This document shows, in pieces, positions 37,301 through 46,428 of a stretch of DNA of 64,000 bases (position 1 is its first letter; the number at the start of each line of letters is the position of its first letter). The stretch spans positions 186,001 to 250,000 of the forward strand of contig JADJVG010000001.1 of the NCBI GenBank assembly GCA_016716675.1. The letters run 5' to 3'. Source of the DNA: Hyphomicrobium sp. Its GTDB lineage: Bacteria; Pseudomonadota; Alphaproteobacteria; Rhizobiales; Hyphomicrobiaceae. The translations under genes and the position numbers were made by a program. The notes below the pieces were generated by a model. It was not told the DNA's origin and did no database searches. It saw nothing but the letters and a program-made list of their open reading frames with translations.

Positions 37301-37753
37301 GTGGCGACAGTGACGATAAATGGCAAAGAACACTCCTTCGATGGCGATCCCAACATGCCACTGATGTGGTTCATCCGCGACGTCGCCGGGTTGACCGGCA
37401 CCAAGTATGGTTGCGGCACGGGACTGTGCGGGTCGTGTACGATCCATGTTGATGGCGTGGCGCTGCGCAGTTGCCAGACCACCATGTCGGAAGCCGCCGG
37501 CAAAGCCGTCACAACGATCGAGGGCCTCAGCGCCGATGGCAACCACCCCGTTCAAAAAGCGTGGCGTGAAGTGAACGTGCCGCAATGCGGGTTCTGCCAG
37601 GCTGGGCAGATCATGCAGGCCGCCGCGCTTCTTTCGAAGAACAAAGCGCCGAGCGACGCCGAGATCGTATCCGAAATGGCCGGCAACATCTGCCGCTGCG
37701 GTTGCTATCAGCGCATCCATGATGCCGTGCGGCTTGCCGCGGGAGGGGTTTGA
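37301..37753 (+). CDS. [2Fe-2S] subunit of a molybdenum hydroxylase (IorA-like)
   Basis: A 150-residue small subunit of the isoquinoline 1-oxidoreductase/aldehyde dehydrogenase type. GTG 37301 (MATVTINGKEHSF) has GGGAGG about eight bases before it. The plant-ferredoxin-type domain has Cys38, Cys43, Cys46 and Cys58 (KYGCGTGLCGSCTIH ... SCQT). The second cluster domain has Cys96, Cys99, Cys131 and Cys133 (PQCGFCQAGQ and NICRCGCY). It moves electrons from the molybdenum site of the large subunit, encoded next, to an external carrier. The pair has no FAD subunit, as usual for the IorAB branch, so a cytochrome or the Rieske protein must accept the electrons. Confidence 0.94.
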   Translation: MATVTINGKEHSFDGDPNMPLMWFIRDVAGLTGTKYGCGTGLCGSCTIHVDGVALRSCQTTMSEAAGKAVTTIEGLSADGNHPVQKAWREVNVPQCGFCQAGQIMQAAALLSKNKAPSDAEIVSEMAGNICRCGCYQRIHDAVRLAAGGV

Positions 37754-37755
37754 TC

Positions 37756-40122
37756 ATGTTGAAGTATCTCGAACAGGAATTGCAGAGCAAGCGCACGCCG
37801 CAGCTCATGGCCATCGTTGAAAACGTAAGCCGGCGCGGCGTTCTGGGTGGTCTCTTGACGTCTACGGGCCTCGTGCTCGCAATCAATGTCACACCGACAG
37901 CTGCTCGCGAAGCGCTGAAGCCGTACCCGACCGGCGGCGACACCATGCCGAACAAGACGGTATCGGACCCGCGCATCTTCATTGCGATCGACGCCGACGG
38001 CACCGTGACCATTGCCAGCCATCGCGCTGAAATGGGCACCGGCATCACCACCGGCCTGCCGATGGTCGTCGCCGACGAAATGGAGGCCGACTGGTCGCGC
38101 GTGCGGATCATGCAGACGCAGGCCGATGAACCGAAATACGGCAATCAGGATACCGATGGGTCGCGCAGTATGCGCCACTTCATCCAGCCCATGCGCCAGT
38201 GCGGCGCGTCGATGCGGCAAATGCTGGAAACGGCTGCCGCCGCCAAGTGGGGTGTCGATCCCTCCCTCTGCCGAGCCAAGAACCATACCGTCATTTTGCT
38301 CGACAAAGACAAGAAGGACACCGGCAAGTCCCTCGGCTTCGGCGAGTTGGCCGCCGCCGCCATCGCGCTTCCGGTACCGGCGCAGGAAACCCTGCAATAC
38401 AAGAGCCCCAACGAGTTCAAAATCATCGGCAAGGGCACTGTTCCAACGCACAACCTGCATAACATCACCACCGGTAAAGCCGTCTACGGCGCAGACATCC
38501 GTCTGCCGGGAATGAAGTTTGCCGTGATTGCGCGCCCGCCCGTTCTCGGCGGCAAGCACACCAAGTTCGACGCCGAAGCCGCAAAGAAGGTGCCGGGCGT
38601 CGAAGCCGTCATCGAACTCGAAGGCGTTTACGCGGTACCGCGCAAGTTCGGAATCCTCGGCGGCATCGCTGTCATCGCGAATTCCACCTACGCGGCCATG
38701 CAGGGGCGCGACGCACTCAATGTTGAGTGGGATTCAGGTCCGAACAAAGACTACGACTCTGTCGCCTACGACAAGGAAATGACCGCAACGGCCGCCCAGC
38801 CGGGCAAGGTCATTCGCAATCAAGGTGATCCCGACAAGGCCTTCGCTGAAGCAGCTCAAGTCTTCACCGCCGACTATCACGCCCAGCATCTGTCACAGGC
38901 GTCGATGGAACCGCTGGTCGCAGTGGCACAGATCGTCGATGGACATTGCGAGGTTTGGGCACCCGCACAAAGCCCGTTTGGTGCCCGCGGCGATGTCGCC
39001 GCAGCGCTCAAATTGCCGATCGAAAAAGTCACGCTGAATATGACACTTCTCGGCGGTGGCTTCGGCCGCAAGTCGAAATCGGATTATGTCGTTGAAGCCG
39101 CCCTGCTTTCGCAGAAGCTCGAGGGCAAGCCGGTGCTCGTGCAGTGGTCGCGTGAAGACGACATGCGCAATGGCTTCTACCATACCGTGTCAGTTGAACG
39201 CGTGGAAATGGCCATCAACGACAAGGGCAAAGTCACCGGCTGGCGCCATCGCAGCGTCGCGCCGTCGATCTTATCGACGTTTGCCGAAGACAGCGGCTAC
39301 CAGTTCTTCATTGAACACGGTATGGGCTTCGTCAACATGCCCTTCGATATTCCAAACGTCAGGTGCGAAAACGGCAAGGCGTTGGCCAAAACCCGCATTG
39401 GCTGGCTCCGCTCCGTCTCCAACATTCCGCGCGTGTTCGCCACGCAATCGGCGGTTTGCGAGGTGGCCCATAAACTCGGCCGGGACCCGAAGGATTTCCT
39501 GTTGGAATTGATCGGACCCGACCGCAAGCTGGATCCCAAAGCCTTGGGCTTCCCGGAAGACTACTGGCACTACGGTGATCCCTACGAGGAGTATCCGCTC
39601 GACACCGCGCGTTTCAAGAACGTCATTCGCGTGGCGGCTGAGAAAGCCGGATGGGGCAAGAAGCTGCCGAAGGGTGAAGGCCTTGGCATCGCGGCGCACT
39701 GTGCCTGGCAGAGTTACGTTGCAACCATCGTGCACGTCGCCATGGATAGCGACGGCACGGTGCGCGTACCGGAAGTTAATACCGTCGTGGACTGCGGTTT
39801 GTACGTCAATGCCGATCGCATCCGCTCTCAAACCGAGGGTGCGGCCGTGATGGGCATGTCGAACACGCTCTACAGTGGCATCACCTTCAAGGATGGCGCG
39901 GTCGAGCAGTCCAACTTCTCGGACTATCAAGTGACGCGCATGTCCAACTATCCAAAGAAGGTCAATGTGCACATCATCGAACCGGGACCTGGGGCACGCG
40001 CTTCCGGTATCGGCGAACCGGTGCTGCCGCCATTCCACGCCGCACTCGCCAACGCCATTTTTGCGGCGACGGACAAACGCGTGCGGTCGATGCCGATGGG
40101 TGAAAAGCTCGAACGTGCGTAA
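37756..40122 (+). CDS. Molybdopterin large subunit of an aldehyde dehydrogenase / isoquinoline oxidoreductase-type hydroxylase (IorB-like)
   Basis: A 788-residue catalytic subunit of the xanthine oxidase superfamily. ATG 37756 (MLKYLEQELQ) lies nine bases after GGGAGGG; a TTG at 37750 is the alternative. A twin-arginine segment NVSRRGVLGGLLTSTG at residues 23-38 supports export of the folded pair. Cofactor-binding stretches include HRAEMGTGITTGLPMVVADEM, LLGGGFGRKSKSDYVVEAALLSQ and near the end ASGIGEPVLPPFHAALANAIFAAT, where Glu is the expected catalytic residue. Enzymes of this branch hydroxylate N-heterocycles or oxidise aldehydes to acids. With the PQQ alcohol dehydrogenase in the same operon, aldehyde oxidation is the simplest role. 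XdhC at 25 kb probably matures it. Confidence 0.92.
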   Translation: MLKYLEQELQSKRTPQLMAIVENVSRRGVLGGLLTSTGLVLAINVTPTAAREALKPYPTGGDTMPNKTVSDPRIFIAIDADGTVTIASHRAEMGTGITTGLPMVVADEMEADWSRVRIMQTQADEPKYGNQDTDGSRSMRHFIQPMRQCGASMRQMLETAAAAKWGVDPSLCRAKNHTVILLDKDKKDTGKSLGFGELAAAAIALPVPAQETLQYKSPNEFKIIGKGTVPTHNLHNITTGKAVYGADIRLPGMKFAVIARPPVLGGKHTKFDAEAAKKVPGVEAVIELEGVYAVPRKFGILGGIAVIANSTYAAMQGRDALNVEWDSGPNKDYDSVAYDKEMTATAAQPGKVIRNQGDPDKAFAEAAQVFTADYHAQHLSQASMEPLVAVAQIVDGHCEVWAPAQSPFGARGDVAAALKLPIEKVTLNMTLLGGGFGRKSKSDYVVEAALLSQKLEGKPVLVQWSREDDMRNGFYHTVSVERVEMAINDKGKVTGWRHRSVAPSILSTFAEDSGYQFFIEHGMGFVNMPFDIPNVRCENGKALAKTRIGWLRSVSNIPRVFATQSAVCEVAHKLGRDPKDFLLELIGPDRKLDPKALGFPEDYWHYGDPYEEYPLDTARFKNVIRVAAEKAGWGKKLPKGEGLGIAAHCAWQSYVATIVHVAMDSDGTVRVPEVNTVVDCGLYVNADRIRSQTEGAAVMGMSNTLYSGITFKDGAVEQSNFSDYQVTRMSNYPKKVNVHIIEPGPGARASGIGEPVLPPFHAALANAIFAATDKRVRSMPMGEKLERA

Positions 40123-40136
40123 CCTCCAGTACACCT

Positions 40137-40174
40137 TCTGCGGGCACCAACACGCTATGGGGCCCGCAGATTTT
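40137..40174 (+). terminator. Rho-independent terminator of the Rieske-PQQ-Mo hydroxylase operon
   Basis: TCTGCGGGC (40137-40145) pairs with GCCCGCAGA (40162-40170) across a 16-base loop and is followed by TTTT. It lies 15 bases after the stop codon and closes the operon. Confidence 0.75.
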
Positions 40175-40524
40175 GCGTGCTCTGCCACCCCGCACATCAT
40201 TTGAGTTGTGGATGCGTCCGTTGCCGCGCCTACGGCGGCGCAGCGAACGGCGTCTGATTTTCAAAGTTGCGAGATTTCAACTGCCATGCCGCCCGCCATT
40301 ATATCCGCCATGGACGCACGAAAGCGCTGCACAGACCATGAAAAGTCGGGCCATTGAGTCCATATAAATAGAAGGCGGGCAATCGCACGCGCTGGACCGG
40401 CCGACCACAGGTGTGGCCGGCGTAGGAGCTCCGCGCTTCGTGAACTCACTCAAAACAGCACGAACGGTTACAACTATTCGACGCGTAGGCACGAACCGAC
40501 ACTGAAATTCGAATGGAGCATTCA
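40175..40524. other. Non-coding region upstream of aceE
   Basis: About 350 bases without a credible gene. They should contain the aceE promoter. A good ribosome site (GGAG) occurs at 40515-40518. I see no PdhR-like operator or other named element. Confidence 0.35.
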
Positions 40525-43188
40525 ATGGCTGGTCTCGACGATATCGCCCAATCCAAAGAGTGGCAGGATGCGATCAACTCGGTCATCGCCTTCGAGGGCA
40601 CGGGCGCGGCGGACGATATTTTGACGGACGTAGTGGCGACCGCGCGGCGCGCAGGCGCCCGCCTGACGTTTTCCGCCAACACCGCCTACATCAACACGAT
40701 CCCGCCAGATCAGCAGCCCGTGTACCCCGGCGTACGCAATATCGAAATGATAATCCGCCGCGCGGTGCGCTGGAACGCGGCCGCGATCGTAGTCAAAGCC
40801 AACAAGAACAGCTCCGAGCTTGGCGGGCATATCGCATCTTTCCAATCGGCGGCGACGCTCTACGACACCGGCTTCATGCACTTCTGGAACGCGCCGCATG
40901 AGGGCCATGGCGGCGACCTCGTCTTCATCCAGGGGCACTCCTCGCCCGGCATATATGCGCGCGCATTCCTAGAGGGGCGGCTCACCGAGGATCAGTTGAC
41001 GCATTTCCGCCAGGAGGTTGATGGCAAGGGTATGCCGTCCTACCCGCACCCCTGGCTGATGCCGGACTTCTGGCAGTTTCCAACCGTGTCGATGGGCCTT
41101 GGTCCGATCATGGGCATCTATCAGGCGCGCTTTCTGAAATATCTCGAAGGCCGCGGGCTTGCGAAGACCGACAACCGACACGTCTGGGTGTTCTGCGGCG
41201 ATGGCGAAATGGACGAGCCGGAAAGCCTCGGCGCGATCTCGCTCGCGGGCCGCGAGAAGCTCGACAATCTGGTATTCGTCATCAATTGTAACTTGCAGCG
41301 CCTCGACGGCCCTGTGCGCGGCAACGGCAAAATCATCCAGGAGCTTGAGGGTGATTTCCGTGGCGCGGGCTGGAATGTTTTGAAGGTCATCTGGGGCTCG
41401 CAATGGGATGAGCTGCTCGCCAAAGACACCAGCGGCCGGTTGCGGCAACTGATGGAGGAATGCGTTGACGGCGAATACCAGGACTTCAAGTCGAAGAACG
41501 GCGGCTATATCCGCGAAAAGTTCTTCGGCCGCTATCCGGAGACGGCGGCAATGGTCGCTGAGTGGTCGGATGAAAAAATTTGGTCACTGACGCGCGGTGG
41601 GCACGATCCGGTCAAGGTCTATGCAGCCTACAAGGCGGCCGTCGAACACACTGGCAAGCCAAGCGTGATCCTTGCGAAGACCGTCAAGGGCTACGGCATG
41701 GGCAGTGCTGGCGAAGGCCAGATGATTACCCACCAGCAGAAGAAAATGGGGCTGGAAGATCTGCGCAAGTTCCGCGACCGCTTCCAGATCCCGGTGGCGG
41801 ACGCCGACATCGACTCGCTGCCGTTCATCAAGCTTGAGCCCGGCTCGGACGCCGAAAAATATCTGCATGACCACCGCGCTGCCTTGGGCGGGTATCTGCC
41901 GCAACGCCGCAGAAAGACGGATGTCGAACTCGTGGTGCCGCCCCTGTCGGCTTTCGAGACGCAGCTCAAGGGTTCCGGCGAGGGTCGCGAAATCTCAACG
42001 ACGATGGCGTTCGTGCGGATATTGAACACCCTGCTGCGCGACAAGAGCCTCGGCAAACGCATCGTGCCGATCGTGCCCGACGAAAGCCGGACGTTCGGCA
42101 TGGAGGGCATGTTCCGTCAGTACGGCATCTTCTCGCAAGCCGGTCAGCTCTACCGTCCGCAGGATGCCGACCAGCTCATGTACTACAAGGAGGACAAGAG
42201 CGGGCAGATGCTGCAGGAGGGCATCAACGAGGCCGGCGCCATGTCGTCGTGGATCGCCGCGGCGACCAGCTACTCGACCTCGAACTGTCCGATGATTCCG
42301 TTCTATATCTACTATTCGATGTTCGGCTTTCAGCGCGTCGGCGATCTGGCGTGGGCCGCGGGCGATATGCGGGCGCGCGGCTTCATGGTCGGCGGCACCT
42401 CGGGGCGGACGACACTCAACGGCGAAGGCTTGCAGCACGAGGACGGCCACAGCCACGTGCTGTCAGCAACCATCCCGAATTGTATTTCCTACGATCCAAC
42501 GTATGCCTACGAGGTCGCCGTTATCGTTCGCGACGGTTTGCGGCGGATGATCTCCGAACAAGAGGATGTCTTCTATTATCTCACCGTCCTGAACGAGAAC
42601 TACGAGCACCCTGCCATGCCCGACGGCGTGGAAGCCGGCATCATCAAGGGCATGTATCTTCTGAAATCCGCGGCGGAGTCCCACAATGGCCCGAAGGTCC
42701 AGCTGCTGGGGTCGGGCGCCATTCTCCGTGAAATCATCGCTGGCGCCGAACTCCTGGAGAAGGACTTCGGCATCGCCGCCGATATCTGGAGTGTGACGAG
42801 CTTCACTGAGCTTGCGCGCGAAGCCAGCGATGTTGACCGTTGGAATATGCTCAACCCCGAAGAACTGCCGCGTATCCCCTACGTGACGCAGTGCCTGAAC
42901 GCACGCGCGGACGCTCCCGTCATCGCTTCGACCGACTACATGAAAATGTTCGCCGAACAGATCCGTCCGTTCGTGTCTAGTCATTACCGCGTGCTTGGCA
43001 CAGACGGCTTCGGGCGATCCGACTATCGCCGCAAGTTGCGCGCCCATTTCGAGGTGGATCGCCACTTCGTCGTGGTCGCGGCGCTGACGTCGCTCGCTAG
43101 CGAAAACAAGCTGCCATCAACGAAAGTCAGCGAGGCGATCCGCATGTATGGCATCGATCCAGCCAAGCCAAACCCGGCGCGCGCCTGA
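40525..43188 (+). CDS. aceE: Pyruvate dehydrogenase E1 component, homodimeric type
   Basis: An 887-residue E1 that decarboxylates pyruvate with thiamine diphosphate and acetylates the E2 lipoyl group. ATG 40525 (MAGLDDIAQSKEWQ) has GGAG six bases upstream; ATG 40513 is possible. Thiamine-binding sequence is VFCGDGEMDEPESLGAIS followed by VFVINCNLQRLDGPVRGN. Other family marks are SANTAYINTIP, GGHIASFQSAATLYDTGF and, later, DESRTFGMEGMFRQYGIFS. This single-chain AceE form is usual in gamma- and betaproteobacteria; most alphaproteobacteria use PdhA plus PdhB, so transfer is possible. E2 and E3 genes follow. The complex would use pyruvate from the LutABC reaction. Confidence 0.97.
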   Translation: MAGLDDIAQSKEWQDAINSVIAFEGTGAADDILTDVVATARRAGARLTFSANTAYINTIPPDQQPVYPGVRNIEMIIRRAVRWNAAAIVVKANKNSSELGGHIASFQSAATLYDTGFMHFWNAPHEGHGGDLVFIQGHSSPGIYARAFLEGRLTEDQLTHFRQEVDGKGMPSYPHPWLMPDFWQFPTVSMGLGPIMGIYQARFLKYLEGRGLAKTDNRHVWVFCGDGEMDEPESLGAISLAGREKLDNLVFVINCNLQRLDGPVRGNGKIIQELEGDFRGAGWNVLKVIWGSQWDELLAKDTSGRLRQLMEECVDGEYQDFKSKNGGYIREKFFGRYPETAAMVAEWSDEKIWSLTRGGHDPVKVYAAYKAAVEHTGKPSVILAKTVKGYGMGSAGEGQMITHQQKKMGLEDLRKFRDRFQIPVADADIDSLPFIKLEPGSDAEKYLHDHRAALGGYLPQRRRKTDVELVVPPLSAFETQLKGSGEGREISTTMAFVRILNTLLRDKSLGKRIVPIVPDESRTFGMEGMFRQYGIFSQAGQLYRPQDADQLMYYKEDKSGQMLQEGINEAGAMSSWIAAATSYSTSNCPMIPFYIYYSMFGFQRVGDLAWAAGDMRARGFMVGGTSGRTTLNGEGLQHEDGHSHVLSATIPNCISYDPTYAYEVAVIVRDGLRRMISEQEDVFYYLTVLNENYEHPAMPDGVEAGIIKGMYLLKSAAESHNGPKVQLLGSGAILREIIAGAELLEKDFGIAADIWSVTSFTELAREASDVDRWNMLNPEELPRIPYVTQCLNARADAPVIASTDYMKMFAEQIRPFVSSHYRVLGTDGFGRSDYRRKLRAHFEVDRHFVVVAALTSLASENKLPSTKVSEAIRMYGIDPAKPNPARA

Positions 43189-43242
43189 CGTTCCCTGCGC
43201 CCATTGCACACCCTAAAACATAGCCTCTGGAGTGAACTCAAG

Positions 43243-44550
43243 ATGTCCGCAAGCCAAGTGACGGTGCCAGATATCGGCGATTTCACGAACGTTCCGGTAA
43301 TCGAGATCCTCGTCAAGCCCGGCGACACCGTGAAGATCGACGACCCGCTAGTCGCGCTTGAGAGCGACAAGGCGACGATGGAAATTCCAGCGTCGCAGGC
43401 TGGCAAGGTGACCGCCATTCTCGTCAAGATCGGCGATAAGGTTAGCCAAGGCACGCCGATTGTAGCGTTGGAATCCGAAGCGACCGCCGCGCCTGCCGCC
43501 ACTCCTTCGCCCGCTGCAGCGTCTGCGCCCGCCGCACCAACAGCGCCAGCAACGTTGGAAGCCGCGAGTGTTCCGCCCGCCGCTGCAGCGTCGAATGTCG
43601 GTAAGCCCGGTACGCGGCCGTCGATGGGCTTGCCGCCACCTGGCCCGCAAGACTTCGCCGGCGTGCACGCAAGCCCAGCCGTGCGCCGCATTGCGCGTGA
43701 ATTGGAGGTTGATCTCAGAAAAATCGCGGGCACTGGCGAGCGCGGACGCATCACCAAGGACGACGTCAAACGCGCGGTCGCGGGTCAAGCGGTGAGCCTG
43801 CCAGCCACGAGCTTCGGCATCCCCGAGATCCCAACGCAGGACTTCACAAAGTTCGGTGAGGTTTACGAAAAGCCTCTCTCGCGCATGAAGAAGCTGGCAG
43901 GTCCACATCTGCATCGCGCGTGGTTGAACATTCCACACGTCACCCATACCGACGAAGCCGACATTACCGAACTCGAAGACTACCGCAAATCACTCGACAA
44001 GAACGCCAAGGACAAAGGCTATCGCGTCACCCTGCTCGCGTTCCTGCTCAAGGCGTCCGTTGCCTGCCTCAAGGAATTTCCGGTCTTCAACACGTCCTTG
44101 AGCGCGACCAAAGATACGCTGATCTATAAGAAATATTACAACATCGGCGTCGCTGTCGATACGCCCGACGGTTTGGTTGTGCCGGTCATCAAGGATGTCA
44201 ACGCCAAAGGCATCATCGAGCTGTCACAAGAGCTTGCTGCAATCTCTCTGAAAATGCGCGGTGGCAAGATCACGCCAGCGGACATTTCCGGCGGCACATT
44301 CTCGATCTCGTCGCTCGGTGGCATCGGCGGCACCAGTTTCACGCCGATCGTCAACGCACCGGAGGTGGCAATCCTCGGCGTCGTCCGCTCGGCGATGAAG
44401 CCGGTTTGGAACGGCAAGGAATTTGCGCCGCGCTTGATGCTGCCGCTGTGCGTATCTTACGATCACCGCGTCATCGACGGTGCGCTGGCCGCGCGCTTCA
44501 CCCGCCGCCTTGCCGACATTCTCGGCGATGTGCGGGAATTGGTTCTATGA
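43243..44550 (+). CDS. aceF: Dihydrolipoyllysine acetyltransferase (pyruvate dehydrogenase E2)
   Basis: A 435-residue E2 core subunit. ATG 43243 (MSASQVTVPDIGDF) follows CTGGAG; codons back to TTG 43204 are leader. One lipoyl domain covers residues 5-80 with the target Lys43 in ESDKATMEIP. An Ala/Pro-rich hinge follows (about 85-140). The peripheral subunit-binding domain at about 145-185 has HASPAVRRIARELEVDLRKI. The catalytic domain ends with LCVSYDHRVIDGALAARF, holding the active-site His and Asp. It moves the acetyl group to CoA. Position between aceE and lpd confirms the pyruvate rather than oxoglutarate complex. Confidence 0.96.
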   Translation: MSASQVTVPDIGDFTNVPVIEILVKPGDTVKIDDPLVALESDKATMEIPASQAGKVTAILVKIGDKVSQGTPIVALESEATAAPAATPSPAAASAPAAPTAPATLEAASVPPAAAASNVGKPGTRPSMGLPPPGPQDFAGVHASPAVRRIARELEVDLRKIAGTGERGRITKDDVKRAVAGQAVSLPATSFGIPEIPTQDFTKFGEVYEKPLSRMKKLAGPHLHRAWLNIPHVTHTDEADITELEDYRKSLDKNAKDKGYRVTLLAFLLKASVACLKEFPVFNTSLSATKDTLIYKKYYNIGVAVDTPDGLVVPVIKDVNAKGIIELSQELAAISLKMRGGKITPADISGGTFSISSLGGIGGTSFTPIVNAPEVAILGVVRSAMKPVWNGKEFAPRLMLPLCVSYDHRVIDGALAARFTRRLADILGDVRELVL

Positions 44551-44599
44551 GCACCGGCGCCAACCGCACGACGCACCCGGCGCAATGGAGAACACCATC

Positions 44600-46339
44600 A
44601 TGACCGCCCGAGAGATCCACGTTCCAAACCTCGGCGACTTCAAAAATGTCCCGGTGATCGAAGTGTTCGTGAAGCCCGGCGACACCGTGAACGACGAGGA
44701 GCCGCTGGTGGCACTCGAAAGCGACAAGGCGACCATGGAGATTCCGTCGCCGTCTGCCGGACGGGTCGTCGCGGTTCTCGTCAAGCCAGGGGACAAGGTA
44801 TCGGAAGGCTCCGCCATCGTGACGCTCGACGCTAGCGATGCAACAACCCCCATCGCTGCTGCGACAGCGAGCGCCACAGCAGCGCCGTCGCGAACGCCAG
44901 CGGTGCAAGCTCGCGCGGCCGATCTCTCTTGCCAGGTGCTCGTGCTCGGCGCGGGACCGGGCGGCTATTCGGCCGCTTTTCGCGCCGCCGATCTTGGTAT
45001 GGCGACAGTGCTGGTGGAACGCTGGCCGGTTCTTGGCGGTGTTTGCCTCAACGTCGGCTGCATTCCGTCGAAAGCGCTGCTGCACACCGCCGCTATCATT
45101 GACGAGGTGAAGCTGCTCAGCAAACACGGTATTGCCTACGGCAACGCGGCAATCGATCTCGCCCAACTGCGTAGCCACAAAGATAAGGTCGTCGGCAAAT
45201 TGACGACCGGACTCGCGACGATTGCCAAGGCGCGCAAGGTGACAGTCGTCACAGGAACCGGGCGCTTTCTCGACGATAGCCACGTCGAAGTCATGCTGGC
45301 GGACGGCTCTGGAACGCAAACGATACGATTTGAAAAAGCCATCATCGCAGCCGGATCGGAGGCGGTGGCACTGCCTTTCATGCCCGACGACCCACGCATT
45401 GTGGACAGCACCGGCGCACTAGAATTGCGCAGTATCCCCAAAAGAATGCTGGTGATCGGCGGCGGCATCATCGGCCTCGAGATGGCGACGGTGTACTCGA
45501 CGCTCGGCAGTCGCATCGATGTCGTCGAGATGCTCGACGGTCTTATGCCGGGCGCCGACCGCGATCTGGTTCGCATCTGGGAAAAGCACAACGCGCCGCG
45601 CTTCGATCGTGTGATGCTGAAAACAAAAGTCATTGCCGCTGACGCGAAGGATGACGGCATCCACGTCACCTTCGAAGGCGGACAAGCACCCGACAGCCCG
45701 CAACGCTACGACATGGTGCTGGTCGCCGTCGGGCGCACGCCCAACGGCAAACGCATCGATGCCGGAAATGCGGGCGTCGCCATTTCCGATCGCGGCTTCA
45801 TCACGGTTGACCGGCAGCAGCGCACCAACGTCGCCCATATCTTTGCAATCGGCGACATCGCCGGACAACCGATGCTGGCGCACAAGGCAGTCCACGAAGG
45901 CCACGTTGCGGCGGAGGTTGCGAGCGGCATGAAAACCGCGTTCGACGCTCGCCAAATCCCGTCCGTCGCCTACACAGATCCAGAAATCGCCTGGGCCGGA
46001 ATGACCGAAACCGAAGCCCAGGCCAAGGGCATCAGAATCCAAAAGTCCGTATTCCCGTGGGCCGCATCTGGCCGCGCGATTGCCAACGGGCGCGATGAAG
46101 GCTTCACCAAGTTGATCGTCGATGAGGCCACCCATCGCATCATCGGCGGCGGCATCGTCGGCACCCGTGCAGGCGACCTGATTGGTGAAATATGCCTCGC
46201 CATTGAAATGGGCGCTGAACCGGGAGACATCGCTCACACTATCCACCCGCACCCGACGCTCGGCGAGAGCATCGGTATGGCGGCGGAAGTCTTCGAAGGT
46301 ACCTGCACCGACCTGCCACCGGCCCGCAAGAAAGTCTGA
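44600..46339 (+). CDS. lpdA: Dihydrolipoyl dehydrogenase (E3) with N-terminal lipoyl domain
   Basis: A 579-residue flavoprotein that reoxidises the dihydrolipoyl group and makes NADH. ATG 44600 (MTAREIHVPNLGDF) has GGAG nine bases before it. Residues 1-80 are a full lipoyl domain with Lys43 (ESDKATMEIP), close to that of the neighbouring E2. After an Ala-rich linker comes the FAD motif VLVLGAGPGGYSAAFRAADLG, the redox pair in GGVCLNVGCIPSKALLH, the NAD motif LVIGGGIIGLEMATVYS, and the C-terminal HPHPTLGESIGMAAEVF with the catalytic His. A lipoyl-E3 fusion next to AceE is known from betaproteobacteria and Neisseria; it is unusual in alphaproteobacteria. Confidence 0.96.
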   Translation: MTAREIHVPNLGDFKNVPVIEVFVKPGDTVNDEEPLVALESDKATMEIPSPSAGRVVAVLVKPGDKVSEGSAIVTLDASDATTPIAAATASATAAPSRTPAVQARAADLSCQVLVLGAGPGGYSAAFRAADLGMATVLVERWPVLGGVCLNVGCIPSKALLHTAAIIDEVKLLSKHGIAYGNAAIDLAQLRSHKDKVVGKLTTGLATIAKARKVTVVTGTGRFLDDSHVEVMLADGSGTQTIRFEKAIIAAGSEAVALPFMPDDPRIVDSTGALELRSIPKRMLVIGGGIIGLEMATVYSTLGSRIDVVEMLDGLMPGADRDLVRIWEKHNAPRFDRVMLKTKVIAADAKDDGIHVTFEGGQAPDSPQRYDMVLVAVGRTPNGKRIDAGNAGVAISDRGFITVDRQQRTNVAHIFAIGDIAGQPMLAHKAVHEGHVAAEVASGMKTAFDARQIPSVAYTDPEIAWAGMTETEAQAKGIRIQKSVFPWAASGRAIANGRDEGFTKLIVDEATHRIIGGGIVGTRAGDLIGEICLAIEMGAEPGDIAHTIHPHPTLGESIGMAAEVFEGTCTDLPPARKKV

Positions 46340-46428
46340 ACAGCATGCCGGGGATGTTTATTACCACCGGCAGAAACGGATGCTATCCGCTGCATACTGG
46401 GCGTTGATTGCACACGCCCGGCCCGCAT

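Noticed and set aside
39271..40200. A 309-codon minus-strand frame over the molybdenum large subunit
   Set aside because: Antisense shadow without motifs; the plus-strand protein is clear.
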